Below are positions 9,466 to 17,684 of a DNA stretch of 64,000 nt, piece by piece. Made by a program: the position numbers and the translations under genes. This DNA is from DATJGR01 sp963812255 (GTDB lineage: Bacteria; Pseudomonadota; Gammaproteobacteria; Pseudomonadales; Azotimanducaceae): contig CAWEUM010000002.1 in NCBI GenBank assembly GCA_963812255.1, positions 124,001 to 188,000 on the forward strand. Reading direction: 5' to 3'. Numbering within the stretch: position 1 is the stretch's first letter; each line of letters starts with the position of its first letter. The notes beneath the pieces were generated by a model. That model did not search any database. It worked only from the letters and a program-made list of their open reading frames with translations, and was not told where the DNA came from.

Positions 9466-10281
9466 ATGGTCCAGTTCGCTTCACATACTCACGTGGGCCG
9501 CGTCTACCGCGAGAACGAAGACTCGATTGGTAGCGACGAATCTCGTGGCCTGTGGCTGATCGCCGATGGGATGGGAGGCCACGCCAGCGGCGAGGTTGCC
9601 AGCGCAATCGTCAAAGACACGCTCATCGACTCTACCGATCTGTCGCTGACGGATTCTGTACTGGCGGCCCATCGCGCGATTGCGACTTCCGCTGCGGAGC
9701 GGCCGGAATATCAGGGCATGGGCTCAACCGTCGTCGCGCTCGTCCTTCAGCGCGGCGTAGGGGAGATCGTCTGGGTGGGCGACAGCCGCGCGTATCTATG
9801 GCGACGCGGCGCGATCAGGCGCATCAGTCGCGATCATTCGTACGTCGAGCTGCTGCGTGAGACCAACGCGATGACTGAAGCGGAGACGCGCGCGCATCCG
9901 CACAAGAATCTCGTGACGCAGACATTGGGACATGGTGAACCGGTCCCGTCCAGGGCGTTGGTCGATCTGCAGCCGCACGATTGGTTGATGCTCTGCAGCG
10001 ACGGTCTCAACGACGAACTGGATGACGACGAAATGACAGCGCTGCTGCGCGCCAGCCACTCGCCAGATGACGCTGTGGTACAGCTCGTCGACGCGGCATT
10101 GGCGAAGGGTGGACGCGATAATATCAGCGTAGTGATCGTCGCGGTATCGAGCGATGATGTACCGAAGGCATGGCGTCGGCTCTGGCAACGCTTGCGGGCA
10201 CAAGTGTGGCTGCCTGCGTTGACGGGCGCCATCGCTGCGATTCTGCTCGCATTACTGTTTTTTTCGTTCAGACACACATAG
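9466..10281 (+). CDS. PP2C-family protein serine/threonine phosphatase, membrane-anchored
   Basis: A 271-residue protein with a complete PP2C/PPM metal core: RENEDS near residue 11, the IADGMGGHASGE motif, GSTVVALVL, VGDSRAYLWRRG, CSDGLNDELDDDE and GGRDNISVVIV. All metal-binding aspartates expected of an active enzyme appear present. Unlike most soluble bacterial members it ends with a single hydrophobic segment (residues ~245-268, LPALTGAIAAILLALLFF), so the catalytic domain is tethered to the inner membrane and faces the cytoplasm. It starts eight bases after the pentaheme cytochrome and is followed 15 bases later by an FHA protein, so it is probably co-transcribed with both. PP2C and FHA proteins commonly act with a Hanks-type kinase, but none is in the window. 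The phosphoprotein substrate is unknown. Confidence 0.9.
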   Translation: MVQFASHTHVGRVYRENEDSIGSDESRGLWLIADGMGGHASGEVASAIVKDTLIDSTDLSLTDSVLAAHRAIATSAAERPEYQGMGSTVVALVLQRGVGEIVWVGDSRAYLWRRGAIRRISRDHSYVELLRETNAMTEAETRAHPHKNLVTQTLGHGEPVPSRALVDLQPHDWLMLCSDGLNDELDDDEMTALLRASHSPDDAVVQLVDAALAKGGRDNISVVIVAVSSDDVPKAWRRLWQRLRAQVWLPALTGAIAAILLALLFFSFRHT

Positions 10282-10296
10282 ACCTCAGAGATCGAC

Positions 10297-11208
10297 ATGA
10301 GTACGAGCCAATTCATCTTGAAAGGACCCGCGGGGAAATCAGTTGAAGTGACTGATCGAATCGTCGCAGGACGCAATCCCGATTGCGACGTCGTGCTCGT
10401 TGAAGGACACCCCTCGCGGCGACATGCGCAGATCACCGTGAAAGACAATCGCGTATGGATCGAAGACCTGGGTTCCGCCAACGGCACGTTCGTCAACGAT
10501 CGGAAGATCGAGGCGCAGGTCGAATTGCGCGCTGGAGACTCGATACGCTTCGATGCCGAACGGTGGCAGCTTGCGGCAGGAGCGGCTGCGCCGTTGGAAG
10601 CACAGACCGTAGTGCGGACCGGAGCGACGGATCACCAAACAGTGATCCCCAAGGCCGCCACGGCGCCGCGAGCGCCGGGAAGTTGGGCTGATCCGGATCA
10701 AAGGGAGGGGCAGGGCACCAAGCTGTTCGACCCCAAGGACCTGCAGAAGATGCTGCAACAGGAGGAGCGCGCGCCCGGGATCGTTGTTCCAAACTCCATC
10801 GATGCGCCCTACCTGAGCGTGAAGTCGGGCAGCCTGCAGGGTGAAATGCTCAAACTGAAAGCGAATCAGGCGAGCAACGTCTGGCAGATCGGCAGTGACG
10901 CTGACAAAGATATTCTCATTGGCGATGACGGTGTTTCCGGATTCCATGCCACCATCAAGAACGAAGGCAATCGCTGGAAGCTGACGGATCAGATGTCGGC
11001 CAACGGCACCTTCGTCAACGGCGCGAAGATCAGCGTGCACTTTCTGACGTCCGGAGATCGCATTCGCTTCGGACCGATTGATTGCGTATTTCAGCTGCCC
11101 ACCGCAAGCCGGCAGTCGGGCGCCGCAAAGGGTCGGGCATGGTTGATCGCTGCCATCGCATTCGTTGCGACGCTCGTCGCGTTAGGCGCAGCGTGGTGGT
11201 TGCTCTGA
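10297..11208 (+). CDS. Double FHA-domain protein with C-terminal membrane anchor
   Basis: A 303-residue protein with two forkhead-associated domains, which bind phosphothreonine peptides. The first spans residues ~1-95 and shows the canonical GR-SRRHA-ANGTF pattern (AGRNPDCDVVLVEG, SRRHAQI, LGSANGTFVND). The second spans ~170-270; it keeps SGFHATI and MSANGTFVNG but has GSDADKDILI where GR is expected, so its phosphopeptide pocket may be altered. An Ala/Pro/Thr-rich linker joins them. A single transmembrane segment closes the protein (WLIAAIAFVATLVALGAAWWLL). Topology therefore matches the preceding PP2C enzyme: cytoplasmic head, inner-membrane tail. It is the last gene of the run and faces the deacetylase gene tail to tail. 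Confidence 0.88.
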   Translation: MSTSQFILKGPAGKSVEVTDRIVAGRNPDCDVVLVEGHPSRRHAQITVKDNRVWIEDLGSANGTFVNDRKIEAQVELRAGDSIRFDAERWQLAAGAAAPLEAQTVVRTGATDHQTVIPKAATAPRAPGSWADPDQREGQGTKLFDPKDLQKMLQQEERAPGIVVPNSIDAPYLSVKSGSLQGEMLKLKANQASNVWQIGSDADKDILIGDDGVSGFHATIKNEGNRWKLTDQMSANGTFVNGAKISVHFLTSGDRIRFGPIDCVFQLPTASRQSGAAKGRAWLIAAIAFVATLVALGAAWWLL

Positions 11209-11222
11209 ATCGCAAACACCGA

Positions 11223-12074
11223 TCAGGCAGTTGGCGATTCCGGATGCTGCGCGATGACGTTCGCCATCGACGTGAAGCGGAAATCGCGCAACAGCATGCG
11301 TAGTTTGCGCTCGAAGCGGTCGAGATTGGTGTAGTGGCGCAATCGGGACTTCATTGAAGTACGAATTCGCGGTTGCCCAGGATCGATCTCCCACGGATGC
11401 ATGTAGAAGACGAACGGTTCAGCATCCTGGTTCACCTGGGCGAGCAGGTGCGCACTGAGTCGGTACGGATACAGTCGGAAGTAGCCCCCTCCCGAAACCG
11501 GCAGTGTCATTCCCACGATCGATCGGGTTGTCATCGGAAACTCGATCAGCGTCTTCCCACCCGGTGCAACGATGCGATGTGGCCCTCGCGCACGTACTGC
11601 CGTTCCGTAGAGGTCATGTCGGATTGGATACATGCTCGAGTCGTACTCGAAACCGTTGTCGGCGAGTACATCCAGCGCCCAGCGTGACGCGTCCGTGATC
11701 GAGAAGCTCGCGGCCCGATAGCCCGTGACGGCGACCTGTGCCTGGTCTTCCAGAAGCGATTTGGCGCGCCGAGTTTCCTCGCCGAATAGTGCTTGCGATT
11801 GACCGTAAATTAATTGATGGCTGTAGCCGTGACATGCAACCTCATGGCCGCGGCCTGCAATCTCGCGAACCAGCGATGGATGATGTTCGGCGACCCAGCC
11901 GAGCACGAAGAACGTCGCGCTTGCGCCTGCGTCGTCGAACACATCCAGCACGCGGTGTGTATTTGCGACGACGCGCGATTCGAATCGCGGCCAATCCTCG
12001 ACGGAGACCTGCTCACGAAACGCGGAGACCTGGAAGTAATCCTCGACATCGACGGTGAGTGCGTTGTAGATCAT
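11223..12074 (-). CDS. XrtA-system polysaccharide deacetylase (DUF3473 type)
   Basis: A 283-residue cytosolic-looking enzyme of carbohydrate esterase family 4. It begins with NALTVDVEDYF, holding the catalytic and metal Asp pair, and has the zinc-binding histidines in ACHGYSHQ. The C-terminal FYMHPWEIDPGQPR is the hallmark of the DUF3473 subgroup found beside XrtA/PEP-CTERM exopolysaccharide genes. It probably removes acetyl groups from an N-acetylated sugar of the exported polymer or its precursor. It lies 11 bases downstream of the sugar transferase gene on the same strand, so the two are likely co-transcribed. Most other genes of the system lie 40 kb away (51445-59387), and exosortase itself is not in the window. 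Confidence 0.88.
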   Translation of the reverse strand: MIYNALTVDVEDYFQVSAFREQVSVEDWPRFESRVVANTHRVLDVFDDAGASATFFVLGWVAEHHPSLVREIAGRGHEVACHGYSHQLIYGQSQALFGEETRRAKSLLEDQAQVAVTGYRAASFSITDASRWALDVLADNGFEYDSSMYPIRHDLYGTAVRARGPHRIVAPGGKTLIEFPMTTRSIVGMTLPVSGGGYFRLYPYRLSAHLLAQVNQDAEPFVFYMHPWEIDPGQPRIRTSMKSRLRHYTNLDRFERKLRMLLRDFRFTSMANVIAQHPESPTA

Positions 12075-12085
12075 CGACCAGCGTC

Positions 12086-13507
12086 TCAGCGCGCACCCTC
12101 GCCGACGAGCACGACATCAACCGTCTGAATCAGGACGATCAAATCGAGCAACACGCTATGATTCTTCAGATAGTACAGGTCGTACTCGAGTTTCTCGCGG
12201 GCATCATCGAGCGATGCGCCGTACGGATAGCACAGCTGCGCCCATCCGGTCAGCCCCGGTTTGATCCGATGCCGATGCGAGTAGAAGGGAATCTTCGACT
12301 TCAAATCTTCAACGAACTCAGGTCGCTCCGGCCGAGGGCCGACGAAACTCATGTCGCCTTTGAGTATGTTGAAGATCTGCGGCAACTCATCAATTCGACA
12401 ACGACGCAGTAGGCCGCCCACGAGTGTGACGCGCGGATCGTCGATGCTCGCCCAAACCGCTGCGCCGTTGGCCTCCGCGTCGATTCGCATGCTGCGAAAT
12501 TTGGTGACTTCGAAGCAGCGTCCATCCAATCCGACACGTTGCTGGCGATACAGAATCGGGCCCGAAAAGCCGCTCTCCAACCAGATCGCGAGCGCGGCAA
12601 GCAGCATGAACGGCCACGCGAACATCAACAGCCCGAGGCTCGCGGCGACGTCGAACGTGCGCTTCGTTGCCGTGCGCCAGGTGCCACCGATGAAACCGTC
12701 CGAGAAGACCATCCACGAAGGCTGCAACAACTCGATATCCACTTTGCCTGCTTCGCGCTCGATGAACGCTTGTACGTCGCAAACGTCGATTCCCGACAGA
12801 CGACACTCGAGCAATTCTTCAAGCGGGAGACCCGCGCTGTTGACGCGATTGCGCCGGCGCTCATCGAGGGCCACGACGATTTCGTCGATCCGCTCGCGTG
12901 TGCAAAGCGTGTGCAAGGACTCATCGAGCGTCAGAATGCGTCCGCCGTGCTGCGAGACGCGATCCGCTGTTTGCTCGTACGGGAGATACCCGTGAATCAC
13001 GAACCCGCGCCGATCGTAGCGGCGACGCATGCGCGAAGCGATTTTCTCGGCGCGCGCACCGGTGCCCAGTACCAGAACGCGGCGCTTGAGCGTGTCCTGA
13101 TCCAGTACGCTCAGCGCAAAACCGCGAAATATTGCGATCAGCACGAAACTGACAATTGCAGTGATCGCTAATGTGCCTCGCCAAAGCGCGAGATCCGGGA
13201 ACGAGTAGAAAATGATTCCAGAACCCATACTGGCTATGAGGAATACCGCAACGGCGGTCCTCAGCATCATGCCCACGTAACCTTCGCGGACGTGCGAACC
13301 GTAGACGCCCATAGCGACCATCGAGATCAGCACGACGCAGGAGTAGGCGATTGACGTGAGGAAATGGTCGGGGCGAGCGATATCCGGATCCTGGTAGCGA
13401 ATCCAGTAGCCCAGATACACAGCGGCAATAACGAGGATGCCTTCGCAAGCCGCCATGATCAGGTATGGGGTGTGGATGTAGTGCCGCAGAACGCGGATGT
13501 GAGGCAC
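12086..13507 (-). CDS. XrtA-system polyprenyl-phosphate sugar transferase (TIGR03013 type)
   Basis: A 473-residue membrane enzyme that should start exopolysaccharide repeat synthesis by moving a sugar phosphate onto undecaprenyl phosphate. Several N-terminal membrane segments (residues ~15-140) precede a nucleotide-binding-like domain with VLVLGTGARAEKIASRM. One further helix (MFAWPFMLLAALAIWLE) leads into the bacterial sugar transferase domain, with the diagnostic motifs ILYRQQRVGLDG, FEVTKFRSMR, LRRCRIDELPQIFNILKG and MSFVGPRPERPEF. The N-terminal layout and the deacetylase next door place it in the PEP-CTERM/XrtA subgroup. The upstream spacer contains a perfect inverted repeat that may be its operator. 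The transferred sugar cannot be told from sequence. Confidence 0.9.
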   Translation of the reverse strand: MPHIRVLRHYIHTPYLIMAACEGILVIAAVYLGYWIRYQDPDIARPDHFLTSIAYSCVVLISMVAMGVYGSHVREGYVGMMLRTAVAVFLIASMGSGIIFYSFPDLALWRGTLAITAIVSFVLIAIFRGFALSVLDQDTLKRRVLVLGTGARAEKIASRMRRRYDRRGFVIHGYLPYEQTADRVSQHGGRILTLDESLHTLCTRERIDEIVVALDERRRNRVNSAGLPLEELLECRLSGIDVCDVQAFIEREAGKVDIELLQPSWMVFSDGFIGGTWRTATKRTFDVAASLGLLMFAWPFMLLAALAIWLESGFSGPILYRQQRVGLDGRCFEVTKFRSMRIDAEANGAAVWASIDDPRVTLVGGLLRRCRIDELPQIFNILKGDMSFVGPRPERPEFVEDLKSKIPFYSHRHRIKPGLTGWAQLCYPYGASLDDAREKLEYDLYYLKNHSVLLDLIVLIQTVDVVLVGEGAR

Positions 13508-13547
13508 TCGGCGGTTCCCCGAAAAAACGTCGTGTCGAGTGCGCCAT

Positions 13548-13577
13548 TGTGTAGATGCTGTGAGAAGTGTCTACACA
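13548..13577. promoter_or_regulatory. Perfect 8-bp inverted repeat upstream of the XrtA sugar transferase
   Basis: TGTGTAGA (13548-13555) and TCTACACA (13570-13577) form a perfect inverted repeat separated by 14 bases, about 40 bp upstream of the sugar transferase start on the minus strand. Half-site spacing near two helical turns suits a dimeric regulator. It is a candidate operator, possibly for PrsR or another exopolysaccharide regulator, but nothing in the window proves which protein binds. An AT-rich stretch with a second inverted repeat (CATAAT-ACAT-ATTATG, about 13622-13637) lies further upstream and could hold the promoter. Confidence 0.45.
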
Positions 13578-13677
13578 AACGATGTAATTAACGGACCCGG
13601 CGGGCTCAATTCTAATATGCGCATAATACATATTATGTTAAATAATGGCTCGACGTTGGCCAATCGCCAAGACCACA

Positions 13678-14601
13678 TCAATGAGTCCTGGTGGTTTTGA
13701 TCGGTGTGAACTCGACCCGCCAAGCTGGACCGGATGCAACGCCATGAGCCGCTGCAAAGCTTTTCTGATTGAGAGCGAGCGCGACCATGCCGATGCTGTT
13801 GATGTACAGCAACGGTTCGCCAACGGGCACGTCGCCAAACGTGTGGACATACGGAAGCGTCATGTCTACCCGTGCAGTGCCCGCGTCGGTGATCATCAGG
13901 TGAACGGAGTCGCCGACATGTAGGTTCAACGAATCCAACATCGCGCTCGGGATATTGGTCCAGACGTTGCCGAATTGCGGATCCAACACAGGAATGCCGC
14001 CAAACACTCGACCGTCACTGTGCCCTGCTTGCTCGTATCTGATCTTTACAATGTCCGTTTGTAGCGGCCCAACATCGTCGAATTTCAACCGGCCGCTGGC
14101 GAGCAACGCTCCGACGTATGCATACAGGTCGCGACCGTGGAACGTGTACGACGTTTCGGAGCCGGGAAGCCGATGTCTGCGCTCATCGATCTGTCGAACC
14201 CCAATCACGCCGACGCGTTTCACCGCCAACGTCAGCGTGCCGTTGTCCGGCGTGACGATCATCTGGCCATTTTTCAGATGCGCCACGACGGATGTCCGGG
14301 ACGTTCCGACGCCCGGGTCGACGACGGAGACGAAAACGGCGTCCTTCGGCCAGTAATCGATGACCGCGTTCAGCCGATACGCGGCCTCCCATACGTTGTA
14401 TGCTGGAATCTCGTGGGTGAGGTCATCGATCGTGAGCGATCGATCGACGATGCGAATGACGCCTCGCATTGCGGCGACCGCCTGGTCCTTGAGACCAAAA
14501 TCCGTTTGCAATACGACCATCCCTGCGGCACTCGCGTGGCTCCCAAACGCGAGCGTCGCCGCCAGGAGCAGCCCTCGACTCAAGTGTGTAAGTCGCAACA
14601 T
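13678..14601 (-). CDS. Exported SAM hydrolase / adenosyl-chloride-forming family protein (DUF62)
   Basis: A 307-residue member of the family containing S-adenosyl-L-methionine hydrolases, chlorinases and fluorinases. Family motifs are present in order: VVLQTDFGLKDQAV, DDLTHEIPAYNVWEAA, VFVSVVDPGVGTSRTSV, VTPDNGTLTL and YTFHGRDLYAYVGA. Most family members hydrolyse SAM to adenosine and methionine rather than halogenate. The odd feature is a clear N-terminal signal peptide (SRGLLLAATLAFGSHASAAG, cleavage near residue 25), which would place the enzyme in the periplasm, where SAM is not normally found. It stands alone, pointing toward the sugar transferase across a 170-bp spacer. Activity is inferred from family only. 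Confidence 0.82.
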   Translation of the reverse strand: MLRLTHLSRGLLLAATLAFGSHASAAGMVVLQTDFGLKDQAVAAMRGVIRIVDRSLTIDDLTHEIPAYNVWEAAYRLNAVIDYWPKDAVFVSVVDPGVGTSRTSVVAHLKNGQMIVTPDNGTLTLAVKRVGVIGVRQIDERRHRLPGSETSYTFHGRDLYAYVGALLASGRLKFDDVGPLQTDIVKIRYEQAGHSDGRVFGGIPVLDPQFGNVWTNIPSAMLDSLNLHVGDSVHLMITDAGTARVDMTLPYVHTFGDVPVGEPLLYINSIGMVALALNQKSFAAAHGVASGPAWRVEFTPIKTTRTH

Positions 14602-14668
14602 GCGCGCGAAGATACCGGATGAATTTCGTCATTGCGAGGCGCGGCCGCGGCTTCTAGACTCGCCGGGA

Positions 14669-15091
14669 ATGAACGACCCGCGTGATCCCGACACGATACC
14701 TCCGCATCACGACGCTCGAATGCGCCTCATCCTGGAGGTGTTGCTGTTCCAGTTGAAGCTCGCTGCAGAAGCGGTGCGAGATCTGTTCTTGAGTCCAGCG
14801 TCGATCATCGCGCTGCTGATCGGATTGGTTGCGGGCGGAGAAAAGCCAGAGACTTACTTTCGTCGCGTGCAGCGATTCGGTCGGCGTTCCGATTTGTGGA
14901 TCAATGTGTTCGGCCACCGGCATCGCGGACCGTCAGCCGACGAGATGGTGCGACCAATCCAGGAAAAATTGCTTGCGCAGACAAAGGCCGGCGGTCGTTT
15001 CGTGCGCGGAGCTGGTCAGGTCAACCAGTTGCTCGATGCAGTCAATTCCAAGAATTCGAACACGAATGCGGCAGACGACCGCAAGAGCTGA
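14669..15091 (+). CDS. Small uncharacterised protein with one hydrophobic segment
   Basis: I take ATG 14669, giving 140 residues; the open frame upstream is antisense to the previous gene. I do not recognise a family. A polar N-terminus (NDPRDPDTIPPHHD) leads to an amphipathic helix and one hydrophobic stretch (LFLSPASIIALLIGLVAGG, residues ~38-60). A basic, aromatic segment follows (YFRRVQRFGRRSDLWINVFG), then a charged tail. This suits a monotopic or single-pass membrane protein with a cytoplasmic tail. It is divergent from the SAM-hydrolase gene and convergent with the DUF1631 gene 15 bases away. No regulatory site stands out. Confidence 0.6.
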   Translation: MNDPRDPDTIPPHHDARMRLILEVLLFQLKLAAEAVRDLFLSPASIIALLIGLVAGGEKPETYFRRVQRFGRRSDLWINVFGHRHRGPSADEMVRPIQEKLLAQTKAGGRFVRGAGQVNQLLDAVNSKNSNTNAADDRKS

Positions 15092-15106
15092 AGAATCCAG
15101 TCGAAC

Positions 15107-15742
15107 TCACGCGCCGGACGCGATCCCCAATTCGTCCGCGGTTGCGTAGCCTTCTCCATGAAGACGCAGGTTGCAATGACCGTAGATGCTGCCCAATCCG
15201 TCGAGCACGAATCGGCTGAACAAGTCCTGCACGATTTCGATAGATGCCTGATCGAGCTTGAGGCTGCGGCACGACATTACGAAGGCGCGCGCTACGCGAC
15301 GCGGTGAAATCGGCACGTCGTGACCGCCCTTGAATGGCCGTCCCGTCGCGATCTCCGCGCGCTCCGCGATGCATTGCAACACTCCGGAAAAGTGTGAACT
15401 ACTCTTCTCCGCCATTCGCATGATGAGTGCGTCCAGATCCTGACTCATCGACGGGTCGGCCTCGAGCAACTCATCTTGTTCGAACCAAAGCCCTCGGTAA
15501 CGGTCCATCGAACGCGCAAATCCTTTGACCAATCCGGTGCGTCGAAACCTTAGTTCACGCATCAGGTCAAAACAGCGTCGACGTTGTCCCTCGTCCCCGG
15601 TCCGATACGCCAATTCGAAGAGACCATCTTCAATGTTGCTGTAGAACCCGTCGATCAGGCGAAGCAGTTCACCTGTCACGTTGTGGTGCAGTGCATTCAA
15701 CACCTTTTCTGGGTCTCCCCTGCGATCGTGTGGTATTGCCAA
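15107..15742 (-). CDS. DUF1631-family protein, half-length
   Basis: A 211-residue protein matching the N-terminal part of DUF1631. The family-like stretches are FYSNIEDGLFELAYRTGDEG, RRRCFDLMRELRFRRTGLVK, RRVARAFVMSCRSLKLD and FVLDGLGSIYGHCN. Full-length DUF1631 proteins are usually 700 residues or more, so this is either a short paralogue or a truncated copy. It has a clean start and stop and no frameshift is evident. DUF1631 has no settled biochemical role. It follows the type II secretion genes on the same strand after a 181-bp spacer that is AT-rich near gspM, so it is probably a separate unit. Confidence 0.7.
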   Translation of the reverse strand: MAIPHDRRGDPEKVLNALHHNVTGELLRLIDGFYSNIEDGLFELAYRTGDEGQRRRCFDLMRELRFRRTGLVKGFARSMDRYRGLWFEQDELLEADPSMSQDLDALIMRMAEKSSSHFSGVLQCIAERAEIATGRPFKGGHDVPISPRRVARAFVMSCRSLKLDQASIEIVQDLFSRFVLDGLGSIYGHCNLRLHGEGYATADELGIASGA

Positions 15743-15923
15743 TGACCCTCCCGTTGGACTTGGCCAGTTCCTATTCGAACCAGAGTCTATGGCGACGGAC
15801 GGTCAGTTAGATTGATTGACTGGTCAGTGGAACAGAGAACCAGTTCGCGAACCGACAAGGTACCCGCAAAGGCGCAACAGAATACTTCATGTAAAACATC
15901 ATAAAACAACTGTAATACATTGT

Positions 15924-16427
15924 TTATATTAAAATAATTCTTGCGTTTACCAAACCGGGCTCACTTTGTCCGTCGATCGAAATCTGCTTCACCGTGACGT
16001 GATCCTCTCGCTCCAGCTTGGATATCCAGGAAACGAGGGAATTGAAAGGTTGATTCTGAAGCACGACGGATACACCACCAGTGCCTTCTGGTTGATAGCG
16101 CAGCAACTGCAGGCCGGCGCGTGCTGCGGAGTTGGCAACGACCGTCAACAGCGAACCGGAGCCGCGTCCGGTGTCGGCGCGCTGACTGGCCGCACGTGCC
16201 TCGCGTTCGTGCAGATGCATCCAGTCAAGCACGGCGATCTCGCGCTGATACTGTGCGTCGGCCCGCTGACCCCATTCATTGAGGGGCCGCCAGATTCCGA
16301 TGTACAAGATCAGCAACGCCACAAAACCAGCCAGCAACGTCACCATCATGCGCTCGTTAGGTTCGAGTGTGCCAAGCCAGCGACCGATTGTGGATTGGCG
16401 AAACGCGTTATCGATTCGTTGCAGCAT
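15924..16427 (-). CDS. gspM: Type II secretion system protein M
   Basis: A 167-residue bitopic inner-membrane protein. A short cytoplasmic N-terminus is followed by one membrane helix (MMVTLLAGFVALLILYIGIW, residues ~27-47). A coiled region and a small periplasmic ferredoxin-like domain follow (RAGLQLLRYQPEGTGGVSVV, WISKLEREDHVTVKQISIDG). GspM binds GspL and helps build the inner-membrane platform. It starts directly after the gspL stop and is the last gene of the operon here; gspN, gspC and gspD do not follow. Length is normal for the family. Confidence 0.88.
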   Translation of the reverse strand: MLQRIDNAFRQSTIGRWLGTLEPNERMMVTLLAGFVALLILYIGIWRPLNEWGQRADAQYQREIAVLDWMHLHEREARAASQRADTGRGSGSLLTVVANSAARAGLQLLRYQPEGTGGVSVVLQNQPFNSLVSWISKLEREDHVTVKQISIDGQSEPGLVNARIILI

Positions 16428-17684
16428 TCAACCTCCCCGCAACCGGATTCGTGCGTGAACCTGCTGGTCCTGCTGTTCGGCAGACGTAATTTCCACCACC
16501 ACGCCCTCATGACTCCAGGCCGTCTTGAGCGCTTCTAAAGAATCGAAGCCACTGACGGCAACCTCTGCGCCGAGCTCCGCGCGTCCGTCGTTGAACGAAA
16601 CACTCCGTAGCTGGGCCTTTGGATTGGCCGAGAGTCCCGCAGCAAGGTGGCCGAGCAGCGACAGAAATGTCGATTCGCTGGCGCTGGCGCTGCTACCGCC
16701 AATGTGTGCGTTCATCTGTTTATATGGATCCTGAATGCGCCGATCATTCGGAAAATACGCTCGATACACGTTTTCGATTTCGCCTTTGAGGACGGTGGCG
16801 CGATGCGACGCCCAGGCACCTCGGACCGTTTCGCTCGCAACCATCACGAGAACCCAGACAGCAACCAGCGCTGCCACGCTGCGCCAGCGAGTCCACGCGC
16901 CGCTGGCCCGCTTGGGCGGTGACAGGTTTCCTTGAAGCAGATTTATTGCGGGTGGCTTGCCTGGAAACGCGGCCGCGAGATACGCGAGTACCGTGACATC
17001 GCTCTCGGTGTCTACCCATTCGATCGGATACTCGGTGGCTTGCGCGACCTCTGCGCGGGTGATCTCCGGAACGCGTCCGTTGACTGCGATAAAGCGCATT
17101 CCGGTGGCTCCGGCCTTCGCCGCGAGTGATTCCAGAACCAGTTTCAAAGCGTCCGCGTCGATCGCCGCGACCTGCTCGGTTGATCGCACCAGTACTCGTT
17201 CGCCGTCGAACAGCAACGTGACTTCGCCCTCCGCCACCGTCAGCATTGCGGCGTCGGGTGCAGCGTACGTCACCGACACGCCGTGCGCTGCGAGTTCTTC
17301 CAACCAAGCCTGCAACACAGCCTTCTCTACGAGGGTCACGTCGACCGCGCCACCTCGTTTTATGGCTCCCGACGCAACGTGCATCGTGTCGATGTCACCC
17401 GCGAGATATTCCTCGACCACATAAGGCAGTGCGCGCCGCATTTGTCCGACGGTACGCCCAGGCACGGTGCAACGCATCGAGAGGCACAGTTCCGTCGGCA
17501 CCAACAGAACCGCGTCCGGGGGTTCCTTTAGCGCCCCGAGGTCGAGCAGGCGATCGAGCATCGCCAAATCGCCCGAACCCTGGCTGACCAACACGCGTTC
17601 ACGATCCAGGAGCAACCATTCGAGCGATCCGAGTTCGTGACCATCGATGGCTCTTGCGCCAGTGATGCGAATGAACAGCCGCAT
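16428..17684 (-). CDS. gspL: Type II secretion system protein L
   Basis: A 418-residue protein that ties the secretion ATPase GspE to the membrane platform. The N-terminal ~255 residues form the actin-like cytoplasmic domain (LVPTELCLSMRCTVPG, ALPYVVEEYLAGDIDTMHVA). A membrane helix lies near residue 265 (SVAALVAVWVLVMVASETV), and a periplasmic ferredoxin-like domain closes the protein (LRSVSFNDGRAELGAEVAV). Its ATG shares one base with the gspK stop (TGATG), and its stop abuts gspM, so translation is probably coupled. Domain order and length are typical. Confidence 0.92.
   Translation of the reverse strand: MRLFIRITGARAIDGHELGSLEWLLLDRERVLVSQGSGDLAMLDRLLDLGALKEPPDAVLLVPTELCLSMRCTVPGRTVGQMRRALPYVVEEYLAGDIDTMHVASGAIKRGGAVDVTLVEKAVLQAWLEELAAHGVSVTYAAPDAAMLTVAEGEVTLLFDGERVLVRSTEQVAAIDADALKLVLESLAAKAGATGMRFIAVNGRVPEITRAEVAQATEYPIEWVDTESDVTVLAYLAAAFPGKPPAINLLQGNLSPPKRASGAWTRWRSVAALVAVWVLVMVASETVRGAWASHRATVLKGEIENVYRAYFPNDRRIQDPYKQMNAHIGGSSASASESTFLSLLGHLAAGLSANPKAQLRSVSFNDGRAELGAEVAVSGFDSLEALKTAWSHEGVVVEITSAEQQDQQVHARIRLRGG

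Noticed and set aside
9466..11208. Part of a type VI secretion cluster
   Set aside because: PP2C and FHA proteins occur in such clusters, but no Tss protein is in the window.
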